The notes under the pieces were generated by a model. The model was not told the DNA's origin. It saw only the letters and a program-made list of their open reading frames with translations, and searched no databases. A program made the translations under genes and the position numbers. DNA of 64,000 nt from Fimbriimonadaceae bacterium (GTDB lineage: Bacteria > Armatimonadota > Fimbriimonadia > Fimbriimonadales > Fimbriimonadaceae), in contig CP075364.1 of the NCBI GenBank assembly GCA_019454105.1, positions 124,001-188,000 of the forward strand, written 5' to 3'. Positions 42,757 through 51,330 of the stretch are shown piece by piece. The stretch's first letter is position 1, and every line of letters starts with the position of its first letter.

Positions 42757-43182
42757 GTGGCCAAGACCGTCGTCGGTTGGCGTGAGTACGTTTCGTTACC
42801 TGATTGGGGGATCTTTGATCTCCACGCCAAGATTGACACCGGTGCCCGCACGAGCGCCGTCCACGTGGAGGGGCTGGAATTGGTCAGTCCAGGGGTCATC
42901 CGCTTCGATGTCGTGCTCGACCGACGGCATAGGCACACCAAGGTGGCCGTAGAGGAGCCAGTGGTGAGAATGAGCCACGTCAAAAGCAGCAATGGCCAGC
43001 GGCTCGAGCGGTACTTCGTGAAGACGACCTTGGTGCTGGGATCGGTCAGCAAAGTGATCGAGATCAGTTTGGTGAACCGGGACAACATGACGGTCAGGAT
43101 GTTGATTGGGAGGACGGCCTTGGGGGACAACTTCCTCGTAGACGCCCACGCGCAGAACCTTCTCGGGAAGCCGGCCCAGTGA
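42757..43182 (+). CDS. RimB-like retropepsin-fold putative ATP-dependent zinc protease
   Basis: The 141-residue protein has the retropepsin-like signature AKIDTGARTSAVHV near the N-terminus and a closing MLIGRTALGDNFLVD, as in the PF05618 family. In Pseudomonas, RimB works with RimK and RimA in modifying ribosomal protein S6. GTG 42757 is used; an ATG two bases upstream is out of frame. It overlaps the rimK start by 4 bases (GTGA), which supports a shared pathway. Confidence 0.85.
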   Translation: MAKTVVGWREYVSLPDWGIFDLHAKIDTGARTSAVHVEGLELVSPGVIRFDVVLDRRHRHTKVAVEEPVVRMSHVKSSNGQRLERYFVKTTLVLGSVSKVIEISLVNRDNMTVRMLIGRTALGDNFLVDAHAQNLLGKPAQ

Positions 43183-44360
43183 GGATCGCCATTCTTTCTC
43201 GGGCTCCCCGGTGCTATAGCACGACCCGGCTCCGGGCAGCCGCCAAAGAAAGGGGGCACGACGTCCAAGTGCTCGACACTCTCGCGTTCTCCCTGTTGCT
43301 CGAAGAAGGCCACCCTTCGATGTACTACCGAGGTCGGCGACTCCGTTCGTTTGACGCGGTCGTGCCCCGGATCGGGTCGAGCATCACCCACTTCGGGACG
43401 AGCGTCGTCCGGCAATTCCAACAAATGGGGGTGTTCGTGGCGAACACGGCCAACGCGATCGGAAACGCTCGAGACAAGCTGCGGTCTCTTCAAATGCTGA
43501 GCCGATACGACATCGGCATCGCGCCCACTTCCTTCGCGAGAGGCCGGTCCGATATTCTGCCGGCGATCGAACGCGTCGGCGGGGCTCCGGTCATCATCAA
43601 GCTCTTGGAGGGCACTCAGGGCGTCGGGGTGATCCTGGCTGAGACTCGGACGGTGGCCGAGGCGATCATCGAGACCATGCAAGGGGCCAAGCAGAACGTT
43701 CTGATTCAAAAGTTCGTCGCAGAGAGCAAGGGGAAGGACATTCGGGCCATTGTGGTCGGCGACCAAGTGGTGGCGGGCATGAGGCGGATCGCGCAAGGAC
43801 AAGAGTTCCGAGCCAACATCCACCGCGGTGGCAAGGCTGAGCCTGTCCAACTGGACCCTCGGTTCGAGAGGGCGGCGGTGAGGTCGGCCCAGATCCTTGG
43901 GTTGCGCGTCGCCGGTGTCGACATGCTGGAGACCTCGAGCGGGCCCCAAGTGATCGAGGTCAATTCATCTCCTGGGCTGAAAGGGATCGAGTCAGCGACT
44001 GGCATGGACATCGCTGGGATCATCGTTGACTATATTGCTGAACAGGTGATGTTCCCTGAACTTGATGTCAGAGAAAGGTTGACCGTCACAAAAGGCTATG
44101 GCGTGGCCGAAGTCACGGTTTCAACCGATTCCCCACTGGCGGGGAAGGCGATCGCTGACTCGGGGCTTCGGGAAGAGGACATCGTCGTCTTGAAGCTGGA
44201 GAACCCTGGCCATGTGGTCCCGAACCCAGACCCGTCGGTGGTCCTGTGCCCAGGGGACAAGCTGTTGTGCTTCGGCAAGCTCGCGGGGATCAAGTCGCTC
44301 TTACCAGTCAAGAACGCCCGCCGCCGCCGATCCACAAAGAGAGCCACCGCCGCTCCGTAA
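43179..44360 (+). CDS. rimK: RimK-type glutamate ligase fused to an RCK_C (TrkA-C) domain
   Basis: ATP-grasp ligase that adds glutamate to the C-terminus of ribosomal protein S6. Residues 1-295 match RimK: RIAILSRAPRCYSTTRL, VVPRIGSSITHFGTSVVRQF, IIKLLEGTQGVGV, FVAESKGKDIRAIVVG, and GVDMLETSSGPQVIEVNSSPGLKGIE with the metal-binding Glu/Asn. About 80 further residues form an RCK_C-like domain (AEVTVSTDSPLAGKAIADSG, CPGDKLLCFG), a ligand-binding module normally found in K+ channels and transporters. The tail is Arg/Lys-rich. GTG start overlaps rimB. Confidence 0.9.
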   Translation: MRIAILSRAPRCYSTTRLRAAAKERGHDVQVLDTLAFSLLLEEGHPSMYYRGRRLRSFDAVVPRIGSSITHFGTSVVRQFQQMGVFVANTANAIGNARDKLRSLQMLSRYDIGIAPTSFARGRSDILPAIERVGGAPVIIKLLEGTQGVGVILAETRTVAEAIIETMQGAKQNVLIQKFVAESKGKDIRAIVVGDQVVAGMRRIAQGQEFRANIHRGGKAEPVQLDPRFERAAVRSAQILGLRVAGVDMLETSSGPQVIEVNSSPGLKGIESATGMDIAGIIVDYIAEQVMFPELDVRERLTVTKGYGVAEVTVSTDSPLAGKAIADSGLREEDIVVLKLENPGHVVPNPDPSVVLCPGDKLLCFGKLAGIKSLLPVKNARRRRSTKRATAAP

Positions 44361-44413
44361 CTTGGCTTTTCGAGCCTGAGAGCCGACCATTATCACTAAT
44401 GGAGCGGAGCGCG

Positions 44414-45562
44414 ATGCCCGCCAAGCTGGACTGGCTTGGGTTGTTTGACCTTGGATCGCTTGGTGAGCTTGGCTTGGAGTCCTGGCTCAAGGATGTCACG
44501 CACCGGATCGCTGAGTTGTTCGAGGCTTCGGGCGTGAGCCTTTTCGTAGAAGCCGGGCCCGGCCTCTACCGCCTCCGGGCCAAGTCGGGGGCCGAGAGCA
44601 CAGTCCCCGACGACGCCCAGTTCTATCTCGGCGAAGGGCTGGCCGGAGCGGCTCTCCTTACCGGCGAGCCCAGGATGGTCGACACCGCTTCGGAGTCCAA
44701 AGGCCCCCCCAGTTCCATGATCGTGCCGTTGATCGCGCCTGACGGGGTACCGGTGGGAGTTCTGAACCTTTCCCGGACGAAAAGCAGGCGAAAGTTCGGA
44801 AACCAGGATTTGAAGCTGGCGAGCACGATTGGCTCGTTCGTCGGCTTGGCGATCGCGAACGCGCAAACAGTCGACAGGCTCCAAGCGGCCCTGGGCCGCC
44901 AAGCCGAGGACGCGAGGACCGCTCGGCTCGCGGAGATCGGGCAGATGGCGGCTTCCGTGGCCCACGAGTTCAGAAACCCACTCACAGGGATTCGGGGTGC
45001 GGCTCAAATGATCCGGGAGAAGCCCTCGTCAGCACCGGAGTTCATCGGCATGATCGAGGAGGAGGCCCTTAAGCTCGAGGCTCTTTGCGAGGACTTCTTG
45101 GAACTTGCCAGACCGATCAACATTCGGCTCGTCCCGTCGAGGCTTGGAGACATCGCGAGGTCTGTGGCCTCGAGCTGGCGACCGGCGTTCGATGAAAAGG
45201 AGGTCAGCCTGGCTGTTCAGGCAAGGGACGATGAACCCGTGCTCCGAGTCGATCCGCGACGGATCGAACAGGTCCTTCACAACCTGGTGCGCAACGCACT
45301 GGAATCGACCGATCCCGGGGGGTCGGTGACGATCAGCGTCTTCGGCGGTGGTCTTGTGGTGGAAGACACCGGACAAGGGATGGACGAGAACGTCCTTGAG
45401 AGGCTCTTCATCCCCTTCTTCACGACCAAATCGTATGGTTCAGGACTCGGTCTCTGCAACGTGCGCCGCATCGTCGAGGCTCACGACGGAGAGATCGAAG
45501 TCGTTTCCCGACCTGGCGAAGGCACAAGGTTCGAGCTGTTCTTGGATCGGAGGGCTTCATGA
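44414..45562 (+). CDS. Soluble GAF-domain histidine kinase
   Basis: The 382-residue sensor has a GAF domain (about 20-170), a HisKA dimerisation segment with the phosphoacceptor His in VAHEFRNPLTGI, and an HATPase domain with N-box NLVRNALEST, G1 VEDTGQGM and G2 GSGLGLCNVRRIV. No TM segment is seen, so it senses a cytoplasmic signal. ATG 44414 has GGAG 8 bases upstream and is preferred; an in-frame ATG at 44399 adds five residues. The stop overlaps the response-regulator start by ATGA, so the two form a two-component pair. Confidence 0.92.
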   Translation: MPAKLDWLGLFDLGSLGELGLESWLKDVTHRIAELFEASGVSLFVEAGPGLYRLRAKSGAESTVPDDAQFYLGEGLAGAALLTGEPRMVDTASESKGPPSSMIVPLIAPDGVPVGVLNLSRTKSRRKFGNQDLKLASTIGSFVGLAIANAQTVDRLQAALGRQAEDARTARLAEIGQMAASVAHEFRNPLTGIRGAAQMIREKPSSAPEFIGMIEEEALKLEALCEDFLELARPINIRLVPSRLGDIARSVASSWRPAFDEKEVSLAVQARDDEPVLRVDPRRIEQVLHNLVRNALESTDPGGSVTISVFGGGLVVEDTGQGMDENVLERLFIPFFTTKSYGSGLGLCNVRRIVEAHDGEIEVVSRPGEGTRFELFLDRRAS

Positions 45563-46731
45563 ACAAGAAGCACATCCTGGTCGTCGACGACGAGCCGAAC
45601 ATTCGGAAAATCCTGGAGGCCTCGTTCGATCGTAGCGGCTGGAGCACGACAGCCGTGGGATCAGCCGAGGAAGGGCTGGCGGCTTTGGAACAGGCGACCT
45701 TCGACTGCGTCCTCACAGATGTGACGATGCCTGGCATGGACGGTATCGCGTTTCAGGCTCAAGTTGCGAAGCTCTGGCCTGAGGTTCCTGTGGTCGTGAT
45801 GACGGCATATGGAACGATCCCTCAGGCAGTCGGCGCGATCCGGGAGGGGGCTTTTGACTACATCACCAAGCCGTTCGACCTTGACGGGCTCAAAAAGCTC
45901 CTTATGGCCGCGATGTCCGATGGAGGGTCGTCTCCAGCCAAGAAGGCCCCCAAGCGAAAGCTCAAGACCCGGTTTATCGCCGAGTCTCCTCTCATGATGG
46001 AGGTACTCGAGACCGTACGGCAAGTGGCCGACTCACGGGCGACAGTTCTGGTCACGGGTGAAAGCGGGACAGGCAAGGAGGTCGTGGCCAAGCTCATCCA
46101 TGAACTCTCGCCTAGGTCGCAGGAAGCCTTTGTCGCGGTTTCGTGCGCTGCGTTGCCAGAATCATTGCTCGAAAGCGAGCTCTTTGGATATGAGAAGGGA
46201 GCCTTTACTGGAGCGACCGGGTCCAAGCTGGGTCGGTTTGAGCTTGCCGACAAAGGGACGCTGTTCTTGGACGAGATCGGTGAAGTCCCAATTCCGATCC
46301 AGATCAAGTTGCTCCGAGTCTTGCAGGAGAGAGAGTTCGAGCGGCTCGGGGCAACAAAGCCGACACGAGTGGACGTTCGGCTTGTGACCGCCACGAACCG
46401 CGATCTCCAAGTGGCCGTCGACGAGGGCGTCTTCCGATTGGACCTCTTGTACCGCCTTCAGGTGGTGGAGGTGCACTTGCCGCCTTTGAGAGAGCGTCAG
46501 GAGGACATCCTGCCGCTGGCCAAGCACTTTTTGGCCAGATCCAGCCAAGAGAACGGGCGTCAATTGACCGAGATCGCTCCTGCCGCCCTTGAAATCTTGC
46601 AGGGATACGGCTGGCCGGGGAACGTCCGGGAGTTGGAGAACACGATCGAGCGGGCAGTCGCGCTAGCCTCCCGCGACGAAACTGTCTTGACCGAAAAGCT
46701 CTTGCCAAAGTCGTTCCGTTCGGCCGCTTGA
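45559..46731 (+). CDS. NtrC-family sigma-54 response regulator lacking a DNA-binding domain
   Basis: The 390-residue protein has a receiver domain (phosphoacceptor Asp54 in LTDVTMPGMDG) and an AAA+ domain with Walker A GESGTGKE, the sigma-54-contacting GAFTGA loop and Walker B TLFLDEIGEV. It ends with the AAA lid (GYGWPGNVRELENTIERAV) plus about 20 residues. The Fis-type helix-turn-helix is absent, as in FlgR of Helicobacter. It should activate RNA polymerase-sigma-54 from solution after phosphorylation by the kinase encoded just upstream. Confidence 0.93.
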   Translation: MNKKHILVVDDEPNIRKILEASFDRSGWSTTAVGSAEEGLAALEQATFDCVLTDVTMPGMDGIAFQAQVAKLWPEVPVVVMTAYGTIPQAVGAIREGAFDYITKPFDLDGLKKLLMAAMSDGGSSPAKKAPKRKLKTRFIAESPLMMEVLETVRQVADSRATVLVTGESGTGKEVVAKLIHELSPRSQEAFVAVSCAALPESLLESELFGYEKGAFTGATGSKLGRFELADKGTLFLDEIGEVPIPIQIKLLRVLQEREFERLGATKPTRVDVRLVTATNRDLQVAVDEGVFRLDLLYRLQVVEVHLPPLRERQEDILPLAKHFLARSSQENGRQLTEIAPAALEILQGYGWPGNVRELENTIERAVALASRDETVLTEKLLPKSFRSAA

Positions 46732-46795
46732 GCCAGGCCACCCGTCCGTGTCAAATCAAGGGCCCCGATCATCATTGAAATTCCTGACCAAATAG

Positions 46796-46817
46796 TGACT
46801 TTTTATAATGAAAGTCA
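46796..46817. promoter_or_regulatory. Inverted repeat straddling a TATAAT
   Basis: TGACTTT-ttataatg-AAAGTCA, perfect 7-bp arms with a perfect TATAAT (46804-46809) at the loop. It lies in a locally AT-rich part of the 249-base gap before gatB, and looks like an operator covering a -10 element. The start codon is still 165 bases away. Confidence 0.5.
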
Positions 46818-46928
46818 TCAATTGGTTACCCTAATGAGCTAACATCGAGGTGCTCTCGTGTCTTTTGTGATGAATCGCAGAGATCGCGGTCCGGGTCATC
46901 GCCAGAAAGGACAAGTCTGTCCCTCTCG

Positions 46929-46951
46929 CTGTGCGATCTTGGACTGTGCGA
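46929..46951. repeat. 8-base direct repeat with 15-base period
   Basis: CTGTGCGA occurs at 46929-46936 and 46944-46951, upstream of gatB, each followed by a TTGG. Significance is uncertain. Confidence 0.35.
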
Positions 46952-46980
46952 CTTGGTCGCGAGGCGAGTAGCATCGGTCC

Positions 46981-48426
46981 ATGGGGTCGGGTTACGAAGC
47001 CTCAGTCGGCATGGAGGTCCACGTCGAACTGGCCACGAAGACCAAGATGTTCTGCCGATGCCCAACCGGGTTTGGCGGCGAGCCCAACACGCGCGTCTGT
47101 CCGGTCTGCCTCGGTCATCCCGGAACCTTGCCCGTGCCGAACCGCGAGGCGGTCGAAATGGTCGTCAAGACAGCCCTGGCCCTGAACTGTCAGGTGCCGA
47201 CCGACAGCGTCTTTCACCGAAAGAACTACTTCTATCCCGACCTGCCCAAAGGATATCAGGTGAGCCAGTACGGAGAGACGAATCCAATCGGATATCACGG
47301 ATGGCTCGAGATTCGTCCAAAGGGGCGCGAGCCCAAACGGGTGAAGATCCGCCGGGTCCATCTTGAGGAGGACACGGGAAAGCTGATCCATACGGCCGAA
47401 GGGGGCTCGGGGGTCGACTACAACCGCGCTGGTGTGCCGTTGATGGAGATCGTCACTGATTTTCCTCCCGATATCACCGACCCCGAAGAAGCGAAGGAGT
47501 ATCTGGTGCAGCTCCGGTTGCTCTTGCTCTATCTAGGTGTCACTGACGGCAAGATGGAAGAAGGCAGCCTGAGGTGCGAGCCCAATATTTCGGTCAGGCC
47601 CCTTGGGGCCGCGACATACGGCACCAAGACCGAACTCAAGAACTTGAACAGCTTCAAGAGCGTTCAACTTGGGATCGAGTACGAGGTCGGACGGCAGATC
47701 CAGGCCCTCGAGCGAGGGGAGGCCGTGCTTCAAGAAACCCGGGGTTGGAACGAGTCAACTCTGATCAGCTACCCGATGAGGACCAAGGAAACCGAGTCGG
47801 ACTACCGATACTTTGCCTGCCCGGACTTGGCTCCCATGAGATTCACGGCGGAGACGGTCGAGAGAGTCCGTGAAGACTTGCCCGAATCGCCTAGGGCGAG
47901 ATTCGACAGGTATCGCCGGGACCTTGGATTGAGCGACTATGACGCCGGGGTACTCACGTCGGAGATCGAATGGGCCGAGTTCTTTGAATCGGCCCTGGGC
48001 CAGGGCGTCGATCCGAAGCTCCTGTGCAACTGGCTGACGGGCGACACGGCGAGGATGCTCAACGAGTCGGGCTTGGCGATTCGGGACTCTCAGCTCACAC
48101 CGTCCCACCTTGCGGACCTCGTCCGAATGATCGAGAGCGGAGAGATCAATTCCAAAGTGGCGAAAGAGGTTCTGGAGGAAGCGTTCAAGTCTGGAGCCAT
48201 GCCGAGCGAGACTGTCCGATCGCAGGGATTAGCGCAGATCTCCGACGACGGCTTCATCGTTGAAGAAGTGGCTCGCGTCATCGCCGAGAACCCTGGTCCG
48301 TCCGAGCAGTTCAGGTCAGGGAAGGAGCAAGTGATCGGGTTTCTCGTCGGACAAGTCATGAAAGCGACTCAAGGGCGCGCCAACCCGGCTAAAGTACAGG
48401 AAGAGATGAGGAGGCAATTGGGATGA
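46981..48426 (+). CDS. gatB: Aspartyl/glutamyl-tRNA amidotransferase subunit B
   Basis: Kinase/amidase-coupling subunit of GatCAB, which converts Glu-tRNA-Gln or Asp-tRNA-Asn to the correct amide. The 481-residue protein shows [46 protein letters not shown] and the C-terminal YqeY-like domain with [10 protein letters not shown]. Cysteines of the zinc site (CRCP and CPVC) are present. gatA and gatC are not in this window. The start has only a weak distant ribosome-binding site. It overlaps the next gene by ATGA. Confidence 0.96.
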   Translation: MGSGYEASVGMEVHVELATKTKMFCRCPTGFGGEPNTRVCPVCLGHPGTLPVPNREAVEMVVKTALALNCQVPTDSVFHRKNYFYPDLPKGYQVSQYGETNPIGYHGWLEIRPKGREPKRVKIRRVHLEEDTGKLIHTAEGGSGVDYNRAGVPLMEIVTDFPPDITDPEEAKEYLVQLRLLLLYLGVTDGKMEEGSLRCEPNISVRPLGAATYGTKTELKNLNSFKSVQLGIEYEVGRQIQALERGEAVLQETRGWNESTLISYPMRTKETESDYRYFACPDLAPMRFTAETVERVREDLPESPRARFDRYRRDLGLSDYDAGVLTSEIEWAEFFESALGQGVDPKLLCNWLTGDTARMLNESGLAIRDSQLTPSHLADLVRMIESGEINSKVAKEVLEEAFKSGAMPSETVRSQGLAQISDDGFIVEEVARVIAENPGPSEQFRSGKEQVIGFLVGQVMKATQGRANPAKVQEEMRRQLG

Positions 48427-48971
48427 AGACAGTCCTCGCCTTTTCGATGTTGCTTCTGGCCATGCTCGCGCCTGGACAATCGAACCCAGTGCTTGAGGCC
48501 GCTCGGAACCAGATGGTCGAGCAAAACGACGAATGGTACGAAGACGGCGAGTACTTGATCGTCATCCAGAACCTGAGGATCCTCTGCGAAGAGGATCCTA
48601 CGGACGAGGACCGGTGGAGCGATCTGATCTGGATGCTTGGGAACGTCGAGGCCTATGCCGACCAGATCGCGGCTTGTTATCGTTATCGCGACCTCAATCC
48701 GGAAAAGCTTGACGGCAGCTACTATCTGGCCCAGTTCTTCTTCATGCGCCGAGCCTATGCCCGGGTACCAGAATTGATGGAGCCGGTCATCCAAACGGAG
48801 CCTCCGCCCCACCCGAACTGCTTTCGGTTCCTCACAAACTCTTATCAACGGATGGGTTACTTCGAAGAGGCGCTCAGGGTGGTCGAGGCGCACATCAAGG
48901 CATACCCTGAAGACCAGTCGGCGCAAGCCAAGCGAGACGGGATCCGACGCCAGCTGGCCGAGAAACGGTGA
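48423..48971 (+). CDS. Secreted TPR-like protein
   Basis: The 182-residue protein starts with a signal peptide ([20 protein letters not shown]) and continues as helical repeats resembling TPRs ([47 protein letters not shown] split across about residues 75-170). It lacks a lipobox. It overlaps gatB by 4 bases, although no functional link to tRNA amidation is apparent. Family-level function unknown. Confidence 0.72.
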   Translation: MKTVLAFSMLLLAMLAPGQSNPVLEAARNQMVEQNDEWYEDGEYLIVIQNLRILCEEDPTDEDRWSDLIWMLGNVEAYADQIAACYRYRDLNPEKLDGSYYLAQFFFMRRAYARVPELMEPVIQTEPPPHPNCFRFLTNSYQRMGYFEEALRVVEAHIKAYPEDQSAQAKRDGIRRQLAEKR

Positions 48972-49004
48972 CCCCTCATAACTAAATGCAAGGCGCCGCT
49001 CGTC

Positions 49005-49010
49005 TAAACT
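49005..49010 (+). promoter_or_regulatory. Possible -10 element of divIVA
   Basis: TAAACT, the same hexamer seen before four other genes, but 38 bases from the start codon; the transcript would begin just before the hairpin at 49018. Confidence 0.35.
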
Positions 49011-49017
49011 TAGCGGG

Positions 49018-49037
49018 ACAGGGCACGGATGCCCTGT
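49018..49037. repeat. Hairpin in the divIVA leader
   Basis: ACAGGGC-acggat-GCCCTGT, a perfect 7-bp stem 11 bases before the divIVA ATG at 49049. It may sit at the 5' end of the mRNA or end the upstream transcript; no T-run follows. Confidence 0.5.
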
Positions 49038-49048
49038 GAAAATCAGCC

Positions 49049-49534
49049 ATGGAACGCGTCACGCCGCAAGACTTGGAAAGGTCGCAGTTGCCCAAATCGC
49101 TCAGGGGATATCAGCCGGAGGCTGTCGACAGACTCTTAGCTTCTGTCTCGACGCAAATGGAATCGCAATTGGTGGAGATCCGCAGGCTCCAGCAGTCGCT
49201 TCGTGACTGTGAAAGAGAACTCGACCGGTTTCGAAGCCAAGAAACCCTCATGAAAGAAGCCCTGATGTTGGCCAACCGGGCCGCGGAAGAGACGAGGACG
49301 CTGGCCCAGCGAGAGGCCGAAACGATCGTCCAGGCCGCGCGCCAGGAAGCCGCCGAGATCAAGAGGTCGGCCAAGGAATCCGTGCTGGCCCTGCAGCTGG
49401 AGTCCGAGCGGCTTTCTGAGCAGAAGAGAGCGTTTGAGTTCGGCTTCCGGGCGCTCCTGCGCGAGCACTTAGACCGACTGGGTTCGACAATGGCCGTGGT
49501 CGCGAGCCATGAGTCAGAAGCCACCGCCAGCTGA
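49049..49534 (+). CDS. divIVA: DivIVA-domain protein
   Basis: The 161-residue coiled-coil protein has the DivIVA N-terminal pattern (RVTPQDLERSQLPKSLRGYQPEAVDRLL) followed by a long heptad-rich region rich in Gln, Glu and Arg (about residues 28-150). DivIVA proteins bind curved membrane and organise division sites or poles. yggU follows with a 26-base overlap, as in division gene clusters of Gram-positive bacteria. No ftsZ or sepF is in the window. Confidence 0.85.
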   Translation: MERVTPQDLERSQLPKSLRGYQPEAVDRLLASVSTQMESQLVEIRRLQQSLRDCERELDRFRSQETLMKEALMLANRAAEETRTLAQREAETIVQAARQEAAEIKRSAKESVLALQLESERLSEQKRAFEFGFRALLREHLDRLGSTMAVVASHESEATAS

Positions 49535-49787
49535 GATCGTCGTTCGAGTGACGGCCCGAAGTTCGCAGAGTCGAGTCGAGCCAGGCGATCCAGTTCGGGT
49601 CTTCGTGACGGCATCGCCGGTCGATGGGCAAGCGAACCAGGCGGTTTGCGAACTTGTGGCCCGTTACCTGGGCGTCTCGAAGTCTCGAGTCTGGCTTTTG
49701 AAAGGCGCTAAGTCAAGGGACAAAACGCTGGTGGTCGACGGCATGGGCCTGCAGGATCTGGAAGCCGCTCTCAGGAAACTTGGTTAA
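49509..49787 (+). CDS. yggU: YggU family (DUF167) protein
   Basis: A 92-residue protein with the DUF167 pattern: VVRVTARSSQSRVE at the N-terminus, VFVTASPVDGQANQAVCELVARYLGVSKSRVWLLKG split over residues 32-65, and the closing SRDKTLVV. The biochemical role is unknown. It overlaps divIVA upstream and converges on the DUF1289 gene with a 17-base overlap. Confidence 0.88.
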   Translation: MSQKPPPAEIVVRVTARSSQSRVEPGDPVRVFVTASPVDGQANQAVCELVARYLGVSKSRVWLLKGAKSRDKTLVVDGMGLQDLEAALRKLG

Positions 49788-49956
49788 GGGCCGCTATCCG
49801 CTCGGCAGCCTGACGGCAGATTTCGGCACGTTCGGCCTCGCTGATGAAAGGCCAGTCACATATTTCTTCGATGTGCCGCCCGCATCCGATGCACATCTGT
49901 TCTTCATTGAGCCGACATACCCGAGTGCAGGGTGAGGAGACAGGCGGTGGATCCAT
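49771..49956 (-). CDS. DUF1289 cysteine-rich small protein
   Basis: The 61-residue protein matches DUF1289: SPCTRVCRLNEEQMCIGCGR with four cysteines, then EEICDWPFISEAERAEICRQ. The cysteines probably bind zinc or an Fe-S cluster. ATG 49956 is preferred; an upstream Met at 49998 adds 14 residues that are not part of the family. Function unknown. Confidence 0.82.
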   Translation of the reverse strand: MDPPPVSSPCTRVCRLNEEQMCIGCGRHIEEICDWPFISEAERAEICRQAAERIAALNQVS

Positions 49957-50093
49957 TTCTAGCCGATGATCGATTTTACCTAGAGGCGATGGGTTCATGA
50001 CCGGAGTCGACGCTCTGGAACCGCGGCCGAAGAGGGTCCCAATGTGGAAACTAGCGTCGTGTTTAATCGTTTTCTAGAGAAGGTCGAATCTCG

Positions 50094-50951
50094 ATGAACA
50101 ACCTTAAAGTCGGATTGATGCTGGTCGTCCTGACGACGCTCCTTGTTTGGGCCGGGTACGCCCTGGGTGGAGCGGCCGGAGCCGGAGTGGCCTTTGTCTT
50201 GGCTCTGGCCATGAACTTCGGGACTTACTGGTTCAGCGACAAGCTCGTGATCAAGATGACGGGCGCCCAGCCAGTGGCCGAGAGCCAGGCTCCGGAGCTC
50301 TACGCGATGGTGCGTTCGCTTTCGTCTCGGGCGGGCCTCCCGATGCCTGCCCTCTACATCGTGCCGGATCCCTCGCCAAACGCGTTCGCGACTGGGCGCT
50401 CGCCAGAGCGTGGTGTCGTCGCGGTCAACGAAGGGTTGCTCAATTTGCTCGACCGGCAAGAACTCGAGGGCGTCATCGCCCACGAGCTCGCCCACATCAA
50501 GCACAGGGACACCCTGACGATGGCGATCGTCGCCTCGATCGCTGGCGGCATCTCGATGATTGCCGGCATCTTTCGGTTCGCGGCTATCTTCGGCGGGAAC
50601 GACGAGGAGGGCGGCGGGCTCGGCGCGCTGGTCTTCGCCCTGGTCGCCCCGATCGCAGCGATGCTCATCCAATTCAGCATCAGCCGGGCCCGGGAATATG
50701 AGGCCGACCGAATGGCGGCAGAACTCGTTGGCACGGGTCGTGGGCTCAAGAGCGCCCTTCTTAAGTTGCATCGAGGGGTCGCCGTCCAACCGGGTCACAT
50801 GCCGCCGCAGGCCGCTCACCTTTGCATCGTCAATCCGTTCAGCGGCGTTCAGGGCCTCGTCGCTCTCTTCAGCACACACCCGCCGATGGAGCAGCGAGTC
50901 GCCAAGCTTGATGCTCTAGAGGGACGATTGATCGGGGCGGTGGCGCGGTGA
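50094..50951 (+). CDS. htpX: Membrane zinc metalloprotease HtpX
   Basis: M48 protease for quality control of inner-membrane proteins. The 285-residue protein has two N-terminal TM helices, PSPNAFATGRSPERGVVAV, the zinc site HELAHIKH (His-Glu-x-x-His), two further TM helices, and the third zinc ligand Glu in REYEADRMAAEL. The closing STHPPMEQRVAKL is typical. AGAAGG lies about 10 bases before the ATG. It overlaps the small zinc-finger gene by 4 bases. Confidence 0.95.
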   Translation: MNNLKVGLMLVVLTTLLVWAGYALGGAAGAGVAFVLALAMNFGTYWFSDKLVIKMTGAQPVAESQAPELYAMVRSLSSRAGLPMPALYIVPDPSPNAFATGRSPERGVVAVNEGLLNLLDRQELEGVIAHELAHIKHRDTLTMAIVASIAGGISMIAGIFRFAAIFGGNDEEGGGLGALVFALVAPIAAMLIQFSISRAREYEADRMAAELVGTGRGLKSALLKLHRGVAVQPGHMPPQAAHLCIVNPFSGVQGLVALFSTHPPMEQRVAKLDALEGRLIGAVAR

Positions 50952-51211
50952 AGTGCCCCATCGACCCTGACGTCGATCTCGTGATCGCCGACCGGAACGG
51001 GATTGAGGTCGATTATTGTCCGAAGTGCCGCGGCGTTTGGCTTGATCGCGGAGAATTGGACAAGATCATCGAGCGATCCCTCCAACTCACACCGCCGGCC
51101 CGAGGCGCCGTGCCGCCTTACAACGAGCCGGAGCCGCAGTACGATTACCGCTATCAGGACAAACGGCGGAAGAAACGCGGCTTTTTGGGCGAGCTCTTCG
51201 ACTTCGACTGA
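50948..51211 (+). CDS. Small TFIIB-type zinc-finger protein
   Basis: An 87-residue protein with the zf-TFIIB pattern: MKCPIDPDVDLVIADRNG, then VDYCPKCRGVWLDRGELDKI. Only three cysteines of the expected four are obvious, because CPID has one where CPxC is usual. The C-terminus is charged (QDKRRKKRGFLGELFDFD). Such proteins are often encoded beside membrane proteases but lack a defined role. It is coupled to htpX by ATGA-type overlap. Confidence 0.82.
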   Translation: MKCPIDPDVDLVIADRNGIEVDYCPKCRGVWLDRGELDKIIERSLQLTPPARGAVPPYNEPEPQYDYRYQDKRRKKRGFLGELFDFD

Positions 51212-51261
51212 GGCGGCTTCCTCTCCTATGGTGTTTGACTACGGAATTGCCCCGGGAAACT

Positions 51262-51324
51262 TGGTGGGTCTCAGTTGAATAGTTTTAGGTCTTGCCAGGA
51301 CGGCGAGCAGACCATGGTGGGTCT
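51262..51324 (+). promoter_or_regulatory. Structured leader before terC: direct repeats and hairpin
   Basis: TGGTGGGTCT occurs twice (51262-51271 and 51315-51324). Between them, GGTCTTGCC (51288-51296) can pair with GGCGAGCAGACC (51302-51313), interrupted by small bulges. The right repeat ends 6 bases before the TTG start of terC. terC-type genes elsewhere are often under Mn riboswitches, but I do not see that consensus here. Confidence 0.4.
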
Positions 51325-51330
51325 TAAAGG

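Noticed and set aside
51212-51330. yybP-ykoY manganese riboswitch before terC
   Set aside because: The conserved GGGGAGTAG segment and paired-loop consensus are not visible; only a hairpin and a direct repeat can be shown.
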